Assembly (NCBI RefSeq): GCF_900590885.1
Contig: NZ_UUON01000024.1
Coordinates: 248,001 to 312,000, forward strand
DNA length: 64,000 nt
Direction: 5' to 3'
DNA from: Pseudomonas viridiflava
Lineage (GTDB): Bacteria > Pseudomonadota > Gammaproteobacteria > Pseudomonadales > Pseudomonadaceae
The notes under the pieces were generated by a model. It was not told where the DNA came from. It worked only from the letters and a program-made list of their open reading frames with translations, and searched no databases. Every line of letters starts with the position of its first letter. The stretch's first letter is position 1. A program made the position numbers and the translations under genes. Shown piece after piece: positions 8,469-15,861 of the stretch.

Positions 8469-8813
8469 TTACTGCTTCCGGCGCTCTATACCTTCGGGCG
8501 CCTTCGGGCAGCTCATGCAGTGTTCGCAGTTGAGCGTTCGGCAAAGCCAGGCTTTGACCGGCTGCCAGTACGTGACCATGAAGATGTGCCGGGCACCGGC
8601 AAGGGCCAGGGCGACATGCAGTGTCAGGCCAGCAGTGGTCGGGCCGAAGAAGATGTTCTGGCTGCGCGCCATAACGACAAAGCCACTGATGGCGATCGCC
8701 GAGTAGATCAGCTTCCCGAGGATGCCGTCCCTCACCTTACCGCTCAGCACGCACCAGGCCGCCCACAGCGCGATAAGGCCGCAGGCGATGGAGTTGATCA
8801 GTTCAAGATTCAT
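8469..8813 (-). CDS. Small membrane protein, second lysis-cassette gene (holin/antiholin-like)
   Basis: The start at 8813 (MNLELINSIACGLIALWAA) is chosen because it gives an ATGA overlap with the gene before it. The 114-residue product has about three membrane segments and a cysteine-containing basic tail (CRTLNCEHCMSCPKAP). Adjacent to a holin-like gene, it may be a second holin, an antiholin or an accessory lysis protein. No specific family is recognised. Confidence 0.65.
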   Translation of the reverse strand: MNLELINSIACGLIALWAAWCVLSGKVRDGILGKLIYSAIAISGFVVMARSQNIFFGPTTAGLTLHVALALAGARHIFMVTYWQPVKAWLCRTLNCEHCMSCPKAPEGIERRKQ

Positions 8814-9145
8814 GGATTGCCTCCCCCGAACCGCTGGCGAATGAGTGCCCAAAGGTCAGCGGATTTGATGGCTCGGTTGATTGCCGCCAGAAGCGAGCCA
8901 CCGAAGGCCCCCAGCAGGAAGCCGATGCCTGCGACGATCTTCGGCTCGGTCACGCCCAGGTAGGTGCTGACCATGCTCGTCAAGTAGATAGAACAGGCCA
9001 TACCGGTGATGAGGAAGATCATCCAGGCACGCCAGTCGTTCAAGTCGTCCTTGTGCCACCAGCTTGCGATCACGGCCCCAACGAGGCCCGCAATCAACAA
9101 TTCGAACCTGTCGATCTTGTCGAGCAGGCGCTGTAAATACTCCAT
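8810..9145 (-). CDS. Putative holin
   Basis: A start at 9145 (MEYLQRLLDKIDRFELLIAG) has GGAG upstream. The longer frame from 9166 has none. The 111-residue protein has three hydrophobic segments (about residues 16-30, 42-62 and 70-90) and a charged C-terminus, as expected for a small holin that would form lesions in the inner membrane. No endolysin gene follows within the window, so lysozyme and spanins must lie elsewhere, perhaps left of position 1. Confidence 0.6.
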   Translation of the reverse strand: MEYLQRLLDKIDRFELLIAGLVGAVIASWWHKDDLNDWRAWMIFLITGMACSIYLTSMVSTYLGVTEPKIVAGIGFLLGAFGGSLLAAINRAIKSADLWALIRQRFGGGNP

Positions 9146-9230
9146 GCGCTCGACTCCGTGGGGCATGTTTGAAATAGGTCAGCCCCGACGGCACTCCCTG
9201 CTCAGTGCGAAGGGTGTGGCGGGGCCGAAA

Positions 9231-9260
9231 ACGAAAAGGCCCCGGCAAATGCCGAGGCCT
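9231..9260 (-). terminator. Intrinsic terminator after 9284-9760 gene
   Basis: Read leftward, AGGCCTCGGC pairs with GCCGGGGCCT around an ATTT loop, followed by TTTTCGTTTTC. It ends the 9284-9760 transcription unit before the holin genes. Confidence 0.85.
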
Positions 9261-9283
9261 GGCATTCAAGGTGATGATCTAGT

Positions 9284-9760
9284 TCAAGGCTTGTAGCTGA
9301 GATGCTTGCGAAGAATTTGGAAAATATTCTCATAGAGCTCGGAAAAGTCGGCTTGCCCGTCAGTGCCCGAAGCTTTTATGGAGAAGGGGTGGTCAGGGCT
9401 AGTAACGTGGTAACCGCCATCCTCCTTTTTGAGCCTCAGCTTCGTGAAAAGAGTTTTTTTGGGGTAGGTATTTAGCTCTTTATCTATGGTTAGCCCGAGA
9501 GAGAAATCCAGCCAAGAGTCTTCGCCCGACAGCTCATGAAGCCTTGCGTCTTTAAATTCCCCACCTTCAAACTTCGCAAGTTTAACGTACTGCCTTTCTT
9601 CACGACTGCTGCTATCAGTATAAATCTCGCTAGGCAATTCCATGTAGTCGGAAAACCCTTGGCGAATGACTCCGGCAGTGCCTTGAACGTCACGCCAATA
9701 CTCTCTGATTGCATCATTTTGCGATGACTGTAATTCCCGCAGCTGCAAAAATCGCGACAT
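9284..9760 (-). CDS. AT-rich cargo (moron-like) protein, unknown
   Basis: The 158-residue protein begins MSRFLQLRELQSSQNDAIRE. It is charged and soluble with no recognised domain. It is visibly more AT-rich than the genes around it. It has a terminator on each side (9816-9846 upstream, 9231-9260 downstream), so it is an independent unit inserted between the Q-position gene and the holins, the classic arrangement of a phage moron. It may act in the lysogen. The function is unknown. Confidence 0.75.
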   Translation of the reverse strand: MSRFLQLRELQSSQNDAIREYWRDVQGTAGVIRQGFSDYMELPSEIYTDSSSREERQYVKLAKFEGGEFKDARLHELSGEDSWLDFSLGLTIDKELNTYPKKTLFTKLRLKKEDGGYHVTSPDHPFSIKASGTDGQADFSELYENIFQILRKHLSYKP

Positions 9761-9815
9761 GAATAACCCTCCTATGGTTTTTTGGAGGTATCACATTGCC
9801 ACAACCCAGTCATGC

Positions 9816-9846
9816 GCAAAACAAAAACCCGGCGCTTGGCCGGGTT
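9816..9846 (-). terminator. Intrinsic terminator after the Q-position gene
   Basis: Read leftward, AACCCGGCC and GCCGGGTT pair around AAGC and are followed by TTTTGTTTTG. It lies downstream of 9923-10600. In lambda the late-promoter terminator sits in the corresponding place, so a late antiterminator would have to read through it. Confidence 0.85.
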
Positions 9847-9922
9847 CAGGGTTTCGTGTGCGTTTCGCGTTACTTGTGCACTATGGGAAAAGTACGCGCA
9901 AAACCCCGTCATGTCAATATGA

Positions 9923-10600
9923 TTATGCCGCCTCTTTTTCTTTTTCCGAGTGAATCACCTGCCATAGTGGTTGTTGAGCCTGAATATCCACTTCCTTTAT
10001 CACTTCTTTCAGGGATTCCCACAGGTCGAGCCAGTCACGCGTCCAGTTCTTCGGGTCGATGGTCACGCCGAAGAATGTCAGCATCTCAGCGGCTACCCGC
10101 GCCGGCCCCCACTCTGCCGATCCGGCGACCTCCCCCTTGTACGATTGCAGGGCCAGGGTCACCAGGTACTGCGCCTTCACGCGCTTGGCCGAAGTCAGGT
10201 CAGGCAGCGCCGCTTTGGCGGTGATCAGCAGTACCGCGTTCAACAGGTGTTTCATGTTCATCGCCGGGTGGTACAGGTAGTGCCCGAACTGCTGCACCTG
10301 GAACGGAAGCGTGTCGATGGCGCGCAGTACTTTGCCGATGGTGGCCAGGTGCGCGGCGCGGGCGGTGGATCGGCCGGCGGGCGTACCGCGCGTCTCGCTG
10401 ATGCTGATCTTTTGGCGCACAACCTGGATGCGTTCCTCCTTGTCATCCCCCAGTGCAGCGAACACTGCCTCGGCGCGGCGCATGCGCTGACCCTTCTTAA
10501 TCGGTGCAGACTGGGCCTTGTCGATGGCCACAGCACTGATCGACGCATTCGATTCGTGCTGAGCCTCGGTCCACACCTGCCTTGCGTTGATCAGCTTCAT
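9923..10600 (-). CDS. Phage protein in the position of late antiterminator Q
   Basis: The 225-residue basic, helix-rich protein begins MKLINARQVWTEAQHESNAS. I see no zinc finger or clear DNA-binding motif. It overlaps ninG by 4 bp (ATGA) and is the last gene before a terminator and the lysis genes, exactly where lambdoid phages place Q. Antitermination is therefore a positional inference. It could instead be another nin-region protein. Confidence 0.7.
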   Translation of the reverse strand: MKLINARQVWTEAQHESNASISAVAIDKAQSAPIKKGQRMRRAEAVFAALGDDKEERIQVVRQKISISETRGTPAGRSTARAAHLATIGKVLRAIDTLPFQVQQFGHYLYHPAMNMKHLLNAVLLITAKAALPDLTSAKRVKAQYLVTLALQSYKGEVAGSAEWGPARVAAEMLTFFGVTIDPKNWTRDWLDLWESLKEVIKEVDIQAQQPLWQVIHSEKEKEAA

Positions 10601-11202
10601 GCGGCTTCCCCTTGTTTCAGTTCTTTGGTCATTGCGCGGTATTTGGCCTTGATGGCCTTGATCTCATCCACGGTGTACTTGCATGGCGGGTGCAGGCCTT
10701 CCAGCCAGGCCACCTTCTCGGCGCTGATGCGCTGCACCAGGCGGATGCGGTACTCCACGGCGTTGCCGGATAGGTTGCGGTTGCACTTCACGCACTGGCG
10801 GTGAATGTTCAGCGGCTCGAAGCGCAGCTCTGGGCAGGCGCCGACGGAACGGTAATGTCCGGCGTCCCAGCGGCTGCCGGTCATGAGGTCGTTGTCGTTC
10901 GGCGTCGAGTCGCAGCTGATGCACGGCAGGTGTGCGTCACGCAGGCGCACGTACTCGTTCACCGCGGCCTGAGCTTCGCGCAGGTGATCCGCCCGGGTCT
11001 TCAGCTTCTCCTTGCGGACCTTAATGTCCTTGCGCTCGATGTCGGCCAGAGCCTTGCGCGCCTTAGGCTCATGCCTGGGCGCGTCGATCATTGCACAGGC
11101 CGGGCTGCAAACCGCCTGGCCCATCCGCGAAGGCACGAATAAGCCCCTGCACGTCTCGACGCGGCATTTCTTGGCGCGAGGTTGCTTCCGCTCTATCGTC
11201 AT
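10597..11202 (-). CDS. ninG: NinG/Rap recombination protein
   Basis: The start at 11202 (MTIERKQPRAKKCRVETCRG) is preferred: GGAGGT lies 5 bases upstream, while an ATG at 11214 lacks one. The 201-residue protein has an N-terminal zinc-binding block (CRVETC ... CSPAC), a coiled middle, and an HNH-like nuclease end (CISCDS ... WDAGHYRSVGA ... NIHRQCVKCNRNLSGN). This is the lambda Rap/NinG family of Holliday-junction/D-loop endonucleases that work with the phage annealing pathway. RecT and exonuclease genes at 24.7-26.3 kb fit that use. Confidence 0.9.
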   Translation of the reverse strand: MTIERKQPRAKKCRVETCRGLFVPSRMGQAVCSPACAMIDAPRHEPKARKALADIERKDIKVRKEKLKTRADHLREAQAAVNEYVRLRDAHLPCISCDSTPNDNDLMTGSRWDAGHYRSVGACPELRFEPLNIHRQCVKCNRNLSGNAVEYRIRLVQRISAEKVAWLEGLHPPCKYTVDEIKAIKAKYRAMTKELKQGEAA

Positions 11203-11429
11203 GCTGACCTCCATATCTGCTCACGCGTCTTCAAGCCATTTTTCTTGGCCTCGCGCTTCACTTTCCGAAGCTCGGCCTGCACCTGATCAATGGTCATTTC
11301 GCCAGAGTGAATCTTGGCGCCCGGGGATGCCCTGAACTCCGAGCTGTCAGCCACGATGCCCTGCTCCTCTGCGATTTGCAGAGCGACGCGCTTATCCATT
11401 CGACGGTCGTACCAGTCACGCCTACTCAT
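11199..11429 (-). CDS. Hypothetical nin-region protein
   Basis: The 76-residue basic protein begins MSRRDWYDRRMDKRVALQIA and looks helical throughout. It overlaps both neighbours by 4 bp. I do not recognise it. Confidence 0.7.
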   Translation of the reverse strand: MSRRDWYDRRMDKRVALQIAEEQGIVADSSEFRASPGAKIHSGEMTIDQVQAELRKVKREAKKNGLKTREQIWRSA

Positions 11430-11941
11430 GCGGCCTCCTTGAATGCTTCGAACTCGGCCATCTCGGTCAGGCGCTCTTCGGTGAGCGTCGGCCAGTCATG
11501 CAGCACCAGGTACGCGCAGCACTGGCGCCAAAAGTCTTGGAAGACCTCTTCGCCCATCGAGTCGTAGGAAAGGCTGCGGGGTGTCTTGCGGGTGAGCTGG
11601 CCCAGGCCAGGGATGTCGAACAGCTCCTCATTGCAGTACACGCCCGACTCCAGTTGCAGGGCCTTGATCGCGTCATGGGACTGCTTGCCAGAGAACCGAT
11701 CGATGTTCTGGCTCAGCACCCGGCCCAGGCCGTGGACCAAGCCATTGAACCGTGGGTTGCGCGGCTGCTTGAGGTCGGCGCGGATCTTGGTGTTGATGCG
11801 GAAATCCCGCTCGCGGAGGATCGACCGGTCAGCGTCGGAGGACGGCACGAACGCGGCAACCTCCTTGCCGGTGGCTGGGTCTACCAGGCGGCGCAGCACC
11901 AGGTACACGGGCATTGGGCGAGGCTTGGCAGGCTTGGTCAT
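11426..11941 (-). CDS. Conserved nin-region protein, DUF1367-like
   Basis: The 171-residue protein contains DADRSILRERDFRINTKI followed by LKQPRNPRFNGLVHGL, which resembles the DUF1367 phage family (a K/R-x-x-RNPxFHxxxF-type block). Members lie in the nin region of lambdoid phages and have no proven function. The resemblance is from memory of the motif only. ATGA overlaps link it to its neighbours. Confidence 0.65.
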   Translation of the reverse strand: MTKPAKPRPMPVYLVLRRLVDPATGKEVAAFVPSSDADRSILRERDFRINTKIRADLKQPRNPRFNGLVHGLGRVLSQNIDRFSGKQSHDAIKALQLESGVYCNEELFDIPGLGQLTRKTPRSLSYDSMGEEVFQDFWRQCCAYLVLHDWPTLTEERLTEMAEFEAFKEAA

Positions 11942-12414
11942 GCTGCAACCTCCGTCAAAGGTTCGCCGGCGCGCCGGGCCAAAAGATGTTCACGCGAGAT
12001 AAAGGCGTCGACGACGAAGCCGCCAAGGTCGATCGCCAGCGGAATGCCATCGCCCTTGCCGCGAGCCACGTAGTACTTGCGATCCTTACGCCCTTGAACC
12101 GGGTCAAGGACGAAGTAGTTCTCGTCGGTGACCTCGATCAGGATCTGGTGGTTGCCACCCTCGATGTTGAGCGACGGTGACGTGCACAGGTACACACCCT
12201 CATCGGCCAGCGGCGGGCAGTCCAGACTGAAGAACGCCGTGTATTCAACGCCCAGGCGCTCGAGCATCTGCCGTAAGGTCAGATCGCCGTCGCGATATGG
12301 CTGGTGCATTTCTTCGATTACTTCCTGTGCCGGGCGCCCAACGATCATTGCCAGGCAGGTCGACACGCAGCTGTACGGGCACGGTTGCATTTGGTGAGTG
12401 ATGATCGGGCTCAT
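11938..12414 (-). CDS. Papain-like (C39-type) cysteine peptidase fold protein
   Basis: The start at 12414 (MSPIITHQMQPCPYSCVSTC) gives an ATGA overlap; the longer frame shadows the upstream gene. The 158-residue protein has the order of a C39-like peptidase: Gln then Cys (QMQPCPYSCVSTCLAMI), then GNHQILIEV with the candidate histidine, and NYFVLDP with the candidate aspartate. Such proteins cleave peptides, for example leader peptides. The role in a phage nin region is unknown. The family call is by motif order. Confidence 0.65.
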   Translation of the reverse strand: MSPIITHQMQPCPYSCVSTCLAMIVGRPAQEVIEEMHQPYRDGDLTLRQMLERLGVEYTAFFSLDCPPLADEGVYLCTSPSLNIEGGNHQILIEVTDENYFVLDPVQGRKDRKYYVARGKGDGIPLAIDLGGFVVDAFISREHLLARRAGEPLTEVAA

Positions 12415-12704
12415 GACTGCTCTCCCTTGCCCATGGCGGCGCTGGCAGTTGTTCGCGTTTTCGGGCACGGCAATCCAAAGTGCCCACCCCATTGGCCGCA
12501 GACCAAGCACCCGTCCGCATAGGCGACGAAAACGTCAGGCTGAGGATTCATGTCTAGCACCCTGGCCATCTGCCAGAACCGCCAGCATTTGGCGATCATC
12601 GGCAGGCGGTAGGTGTCGCCCATCCGGTATTGAATGAAGTCCGCCACCGACATTTCGTGAGCTTCGGCGTAAGCCTTTTCAAAGTCTTCTCGGCGTAGGG
12701 TCAT
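12411..12704 (-). CDS. Hypothetical nin-region protein
   Basis: The 97-residue protein begins MTLRREDFEKAYAEAHEMSV. It has an N-terminal helical part and a CLVCGQWGGHFGLPC cluster that could bind zinc. 4-bp overlaps join it to both neighbours. I do not recognise it. Confidence 0.65.
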   Translation of the reverse strand: MTLRREDFEKAYAEAHEMSVADFIQYRMGDTYRLPMIAKCWRFWQMARVLDMNPQPDVFVAYADGCLVCGQWGGHFGLPCPKTRTTASAAMGKGEQS

Positions 12705-13414
12705 GTCCGTTGCTCCGCGGTCTTCTTGCCGAACTTGGCCAGCAGCAGTGCGCGGGCCGACTTACCGTCTGCCGGAATGCCTTGCTGGAGGATTCGCGCC
12801 TGGGTCTGCTGGTCAGCCAGTTCGTTGGCCAGCTCGAATTCGGTCTTCTGGCTGTCGTGGCCGATGCCGGTGGCGATTCGGCCGTCGAGCTGTTGCCCGG
12901 CCTGGGCACGGCGAAGGATGATTTCGTAGTTGCGGTCGAACCTGGCCCGCAGCCCCTTGTCTTCCTGGTTGGCCCCGCGAAGGTCAAACAACCCGGTAGC
13001 CTCGGCGGCCAGCTTCACCGCTTCATGGCTGTACGTGGTCATCAGCGCTTCGATCCAGGCGTCAGCAGCGGCTGGCATACCGAAGTCTTCCGGGCCAGGC
13101 ACGCACATGGCGATGAACTCACCAACGCTCGGGGCGAAAGGCTTCTTGAGCTTGCGGCACTTCTGGATACCGAACTCGATCTGCTCCAGGGTGCGGATGC
13201 CCGCGTCGGCGAACTCCTTGATCCATTCGGCTTTTGCAGCGTCCAGTGCTTCGGTGGACGGCCACGCCTGGCGCCATGCAGGGAAGATCCCGCGTAGCCG
13301 GCGGAACAAGTCGTTCACCACCTCGACCGTCTGCGGCGTGATGTCGAGCGGCCGGACATGGCTTTCAGCGGGCAGGTTGCCCATGGTCGCCATCAGTTGG
13401 TTGACTGGCTTCAT
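12701..13414 (-). CDS. Replication protein P-like (helicase loader)
   Basis: The 237-residue protein contains VVNDLFRRLRGIFPAWRQAW near residue 33 and KPFAPSVGEFIAMCVP near residue 90. Both are characteristic of the lambda P family in Pseudomonas and other phages. P recruits host DnaB helicase to the O-origin complex. It follows the O-like gene with a 4-bp overlap, as in lambda. Confidence 0.85.
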   Translation of the reverse strand: MKPVNQLMATMGNLPAESHVRPLDITPQTVEVVNDLFRRLRGIFPAWRQAWPSTEALDAAKAEWIKEFADAGIRTLEQIEFGIQKCRKLKKPFAPSVGEFIAMCVPGPEDFGMPAAADAWIEALMTTYSHEAVKLAAEATGLFDLRGANQEDKGLRARFDRNYEIILRRAQAGQQLDGRIATGIGHDSQKTEFELANELADQQTQARILQQGIPADGKSARALLLAKFGKKTAEQRT

Positions 13415-14205
13415 GGGCGAGCCACAAGGCCGTCAGCCCACGCGTTGCTGTTGAAGTCTGGTTCGCCAGACTGAGGGCGCGGCGTGAACTGGTGGACGTT
13501 GCTACCGGCCGGCGACGGATCCGGTACTTCGTCTTCCCAGCGCTTGCCGTTGATCCATGTCGATGGGTGCGGGATGAACCGGCCGTCGTCCTTGAGCCAG
13601 TCTGTCGTTAGGCACTGCGCCCCCAGGGCCTGAACCAATGAATCGAAAAGCTCGTTGGTCAGCTTGAGCTTGTCCCACGCCTTGCGTGCAGCCTCCTTGC
13701 CCACCTTGCGTGGATACAGGGCCCAGAACTGCGCGAACAACTCAGCGTGATCGACCTCACCATCGCCATAAGGCTTTTGTTTTTTATCTTCTCTTCTCTT
13801 CTCTTCTCTGGTCCGCAAACTGTCCGCATCACTAGCGGACACATTGCGGACATTCTTCGCCTTTCTATCGTTGCGCTTGCGCTCGTTATCGTTGGCGCGG
13901 CGCTTGGCGCTGGCCCCGTTATGCTCTTCAAAGCGAGGCATTACGAGGCTTCCATCGTCTTGAATGCCCGCCCATTCCACGTCGATCATGGCCTGGGTAA
14001 AGCCTGTCCAGCCCACCACCGCATCCATCGCGTCGACGGTGTAGCCCACCAACACACCATCATCACAATGGGTGTCGAAGATGCTCCAAGCGATGTGCAG
14101 TCCGCCGATGATCCTCAATCTGTCCGCTTTCAATGCGGACACCATGCGGAACACTTTCGGATGCGTCTGAAGGTCTATTCGCATTTTGATCCAGTCCCCG
14201 GCCAT
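13411..14205 (-). CDS. Replication initiator O-like protein
   Basis: The 264-residue protein begins MAGDWIKMRIDLQTHPKVFR. It has an N-terminal winged-helix-like domain (about residues 1-90), a charged low-complexity middle (REEKRREDKKQK near 135-146) and a C-terminal helical domain with FWALYPRKVGKEAARKAW. This is the common phage O-type layout: the N-terminal part binds origin iterons and the C-terminal part contacts P. The gene itself contains the iteron dyad and pyrimidine tract annotated below, as lambda O contains ori. Confidence 0.85.
   Translation of the reverse strand: MAGDWIKMRIDLQTHPKVFRMVSALKADRLRIIGGLHIAWSIFDTHCDDGVLVGYTVDAMDAVVGWTGFTQAMIDVEWAGIQDDGSLVMPRFEEHNGASAKRRANDNERKRNDRKAKNVRNVSASDADSLRTREEKRREDKKQKPYGDGEVDHAELFAQFWALYPRKVGKEAARKAWDKLKLTNELFDSLVQALGAQCLTTDWLKDDGRFIPHPSTWINGKRWEDEVPDPSPAGSNVHQFTPRPQSGEPDFNSNAWADGLVARP
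13770..13852. other. Candidate phage replication origin (iteron dyad plus pyrimidine tract)
   Basis: Four half-sites are present: GTCCGC at 13811 and 13822, and GCGGAC at 13835 and 13846. Spacing inside each pair is exactly 11 bp, giving a symmetric array centred at about 13831. Beside it, 13770-13809 is a T-rich, nearly pure pyrimidine stretch with four TCTTC repeats (13787-13806), suitable as an unwinding element. It lies in the middle of the O-like gene, as lambda ori does. Function is inferred from this layout. Confidence 0.7.
14121..14152. repeat. Second, imperfect iteron cluster in the O-like gene
   Basis: GTCCGC (14122), GCGGAC (14135) and GCGGAA (14146) repeat the 13-bp and 11-bp offsets of the cluster at 13811-13852, with one base changed in the last site and the outermost left site missing. 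It lies 300 bp from the main cluster. Confidence 0.65.
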
Positions 14206-15026
14206 TACGCGGCCCTCAGTGCTTTGTCGTGGGTGAACAGGCCGTCCCAGGTCTTCTTCATGGGCAGCTCGCCAGCCAGGTAAAGGTCGTACAGGCGTGC
14301 AGCGCCCTTCTTCAGCAGGACAGGCGTGTAGGAGATAAAGGGATCTTTGCCGTGCGGGGTGACTTCGTGCTGGTGCTCGGTCATGTACTTGTCGCGGGCG
14401 TAGGAGCCAACACGGTGACGTAGGCCGGACTTGCTCTCGTTGTAGAGCCAGCTGCGAGCTTCCAGGTACTTGCCCACCTGCATCACATTGACCCCATTGA
14501 GGCCCTTGCGGAACTGGGTGTGGGTCATGCCCTCCTTGAACAGGTTCTCCAAGGAGTGGATCTTGGTTGCTTGAGCCTGCACCTCAACGCTCAACTGAAG
14601 GCGAGCCTGTTCAGCCGCCTGCTTCTGCTCTACCTCGTCCGCCCATGCGCGGGCAGCCGCTGCCGGATTTGAGAAGTCAGGGAGGGTTGCAATGACACGG
14701 CCACCTTCCAGTTCTCGCCAGCGCTTGATAACGGCCATGCGCATTGCCGCGCTGTAGCCGGTGAGAAGGCAGTCGGTATGCTCCCGGTCGAGCAAATACT
14801 CCGTCTGCTGGCGGTTCATCGTGTCCAAATAGATCCGTCCAAAACTGGACGCATCTTCTTCGAGTTCGCCAAGCATCTTTTCCACGTCGCGCTTAACGTG
14901 CTGATGTTGCTTGCCGGTCAATTCGGCGATTTCCCGAGACGACATTGTCCGCGCCACGTTTTGCGATTGCACAAAACGTGGCGCGAGATTGTTGGGGCTA
15001 TTGATCGATTCTGTGTGTTGGTGCAT
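14205..15026 (-). CDS. Rha-family regulator with KilA-C-type C-terminus
   Basis: The 273-residue protein has the Rha motif MSSREIAELTGKQHQHVKRD (residues 28-47), a linker helix, and a C-terminal KilA-C/antirepressor-like domain (THTQFRKGLNGVNVMQVGKY ... TPVLLKKGAARLYDLY). Such proteins act as phage regulators or antirepressors. The start at 15026 has GGAG 8 bases upstream. An alternative start at 14945 would drop the residues encoded by inverted repeat B. The gene lies between the CII-type gene and O. Confidence 0.85.
   Translation of the reverse strand: MHQHTESINSPNNLAPRFVQSQNVARTMSSREIAELTGKQHQHVKRDVEKMLGELEEDASSFGRIYLDTMNRQQTEYLLDREHTDCLLTGYSAAMRMAVIKRWRELEGGRVIATLPDFSNPAAAARAWADEVEQKQAAEQARLQLSVEVQAQATKIHSLENLFKEGMTHTQFRKGLNGVNVMQVGKYLEARSWLYNESKSGLRHRVGSYARDKYMTEHQHEVTPHGKDPFISYTPVLLKKGAARLYDLYLAGELPMKKTWDGLFTHDKALRAA
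14950..14985. repeat. Inverted repeat B (36 bp), same arms as repeat A
   Basis: CGCGCCACGTTTT and AAAACGTGGCGCG are separated by 10 bases (one further G-C pair can form inside). The arms and total length are identical to repeat A at 8431-8466, while the inner 10 bases differ. Here the repeat lies inside the first 30 codons of the Rha gene and encodes an APRF...QNVAR peptide. The half-site ACGTGGCGC recurs at 15542-15550, upstream of the CII-type gene. Confidence 0.9.
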
Positions 15027-15050
15027 GATTCGCTCCAGTTGTTTACCGCT

Positions 15051-15084
15051 GTAGAAAAAGCCACCCTCGTCCGGTGGCTTTTTT
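15051..15084. terminator. Bidirectional intrinsic terminator after the CII-type gene
   Basis: AAAAAGCCACC and GGTGGCTTTTTT pair around a 7-base loop. Read leftward it ends transcription from cro and the CII-type gene before the Rha-O-P genes, the position of lambda tR1. Expression of O and P would then need antitermination or read-through. Confidence 0.9.
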
Positions 15085-15095
15085 GTGTCTGTAAT

Positions 15096-15521
15096 TCAGG
15101 CCGCCTTCACGGACTGCTTGAACACTTCCAGGCTGACGATTACTTCCTCAGCCTCCTTGAGCAGTTCGGACTTCTCGCGAGTGCATACGCGGCCATCGGC
15201 CTGGGCGTCGAAGGCGAGGCGCGTAACGTCAGCCAGATCGGCGTGGAGGCGCAGAAGCGCAGTGTTGAGGTTGATCCCCTCAGGCTTGTCCTTCGGCACC
15301 AGGTCGAAACCAAATGCCTCGGCCCATGCCTTCAGCGGGCGGAAGTCCTGGGTGAACTTCATAATCCGGTGCAGCTCCTGGACGTTCAGCTTGTGACTGT
15401 CGTAGTCCGGGTTCGCCTTCTGGGAAAGCAGCGTCTTCGAAGAGAAGCTGGCGCCCTCTGCAATCCGCCCTGCCCCGTGGTCGTCCACCACGTCATAGAT
15501 CGCCTTCATCAATTCCTGCAT
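15096..15521 (-). CDS. Phage regulatory protein, CII (CP76) family
   Basis: The 141-residue protein begins MQELMKAIYDVVDDHGAGRI and contains SFSSKTLLSQKANPDYDSHK, a helix-turn-helix-like block typical of the phage regulatory CII family of P2- and CP76-type phages. It then has VQELHRIMKFTQDFRPLKAW. It would bind DNA to favour lysogeny or control early genes. It is the second gene of the rightward (minus-strand) early operon after cro. Confidence 0.85.
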   Translation of the reverse strand: MQELMKAIYDVVDDHGAGRIAEGASFSSKTLLSQKANPDYDSHKLNVQELHRIMKFTQDFRPLKAWAEAFGFDLVPKDKPEGINLNTALLRLHADLADVTRLAFDAQADGRVCTREKSELLKEAEEVIVSLEVFKQSVKAA

Positions 15522-15601
15522 GTAACACCTCGAAATTCTTTACGTGGCGCCCTGCAGGTGCAGAGGCGATCATTTGCTCAATGGAACGGCGGACAGGGAT
15601 G

Positions 15602-15841
15602 TCAGGCGGCGGTCTTCTTCGGATGGGCCTCGGAAAGAAGCCAAGAAGGCTCGAATGGCTTGCCATTCGCAGAAGCCAGGGCGGCGATTCTTTCTGCGTA
15701 CCGTGTCTCTCCGGTGTATTCGGTGCGGGGCAGGCAGTCGGCGGTAAGCCACTTGTAAACGGCCCGAGGCGTCTTGCCGCATGCCAGGGCAACCACCGGA
15801 ACGCCGCCGGCATCATCAATTGATTTCTTAAGCGGGCTCAT
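15602..15841 (-). CDS. Cro-like / YdaS-type repressor
   Basis: The 79-residue protein begins MSPLKKSIDDAGGVPVVALA and has a helix-turn-helix (GGVPVVALACGKTPRAVYKW, residues 12-31) of the YdaS/Cro-like group. GGAGG lies 5 bases before ATG. It is divergent from the cI-like gene and is the first gene of the pR transcript, so it should repress the repressor gene during lytic growth. Confidence 0.85.
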   Translation of the reverse strand: MSPLKKSIDDAGGVPVVALACGKTPRAVYKWLTADCLPRTEYTGETRYAERIAALASANGKPFEPSWLLSEAHPKKTAA

Positions 15842-15861
15842 GTGGCCTCCAAGCGAAATAT

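Noticed and set aside
13787..13806. TCTTC repeats as mere low-complexity coding sequence
   Set aside because: They do encode a charged linker, but their position directly beside the iteron dyad makes a DNA-unwinding role likelier, so they were kept as part of the origin.
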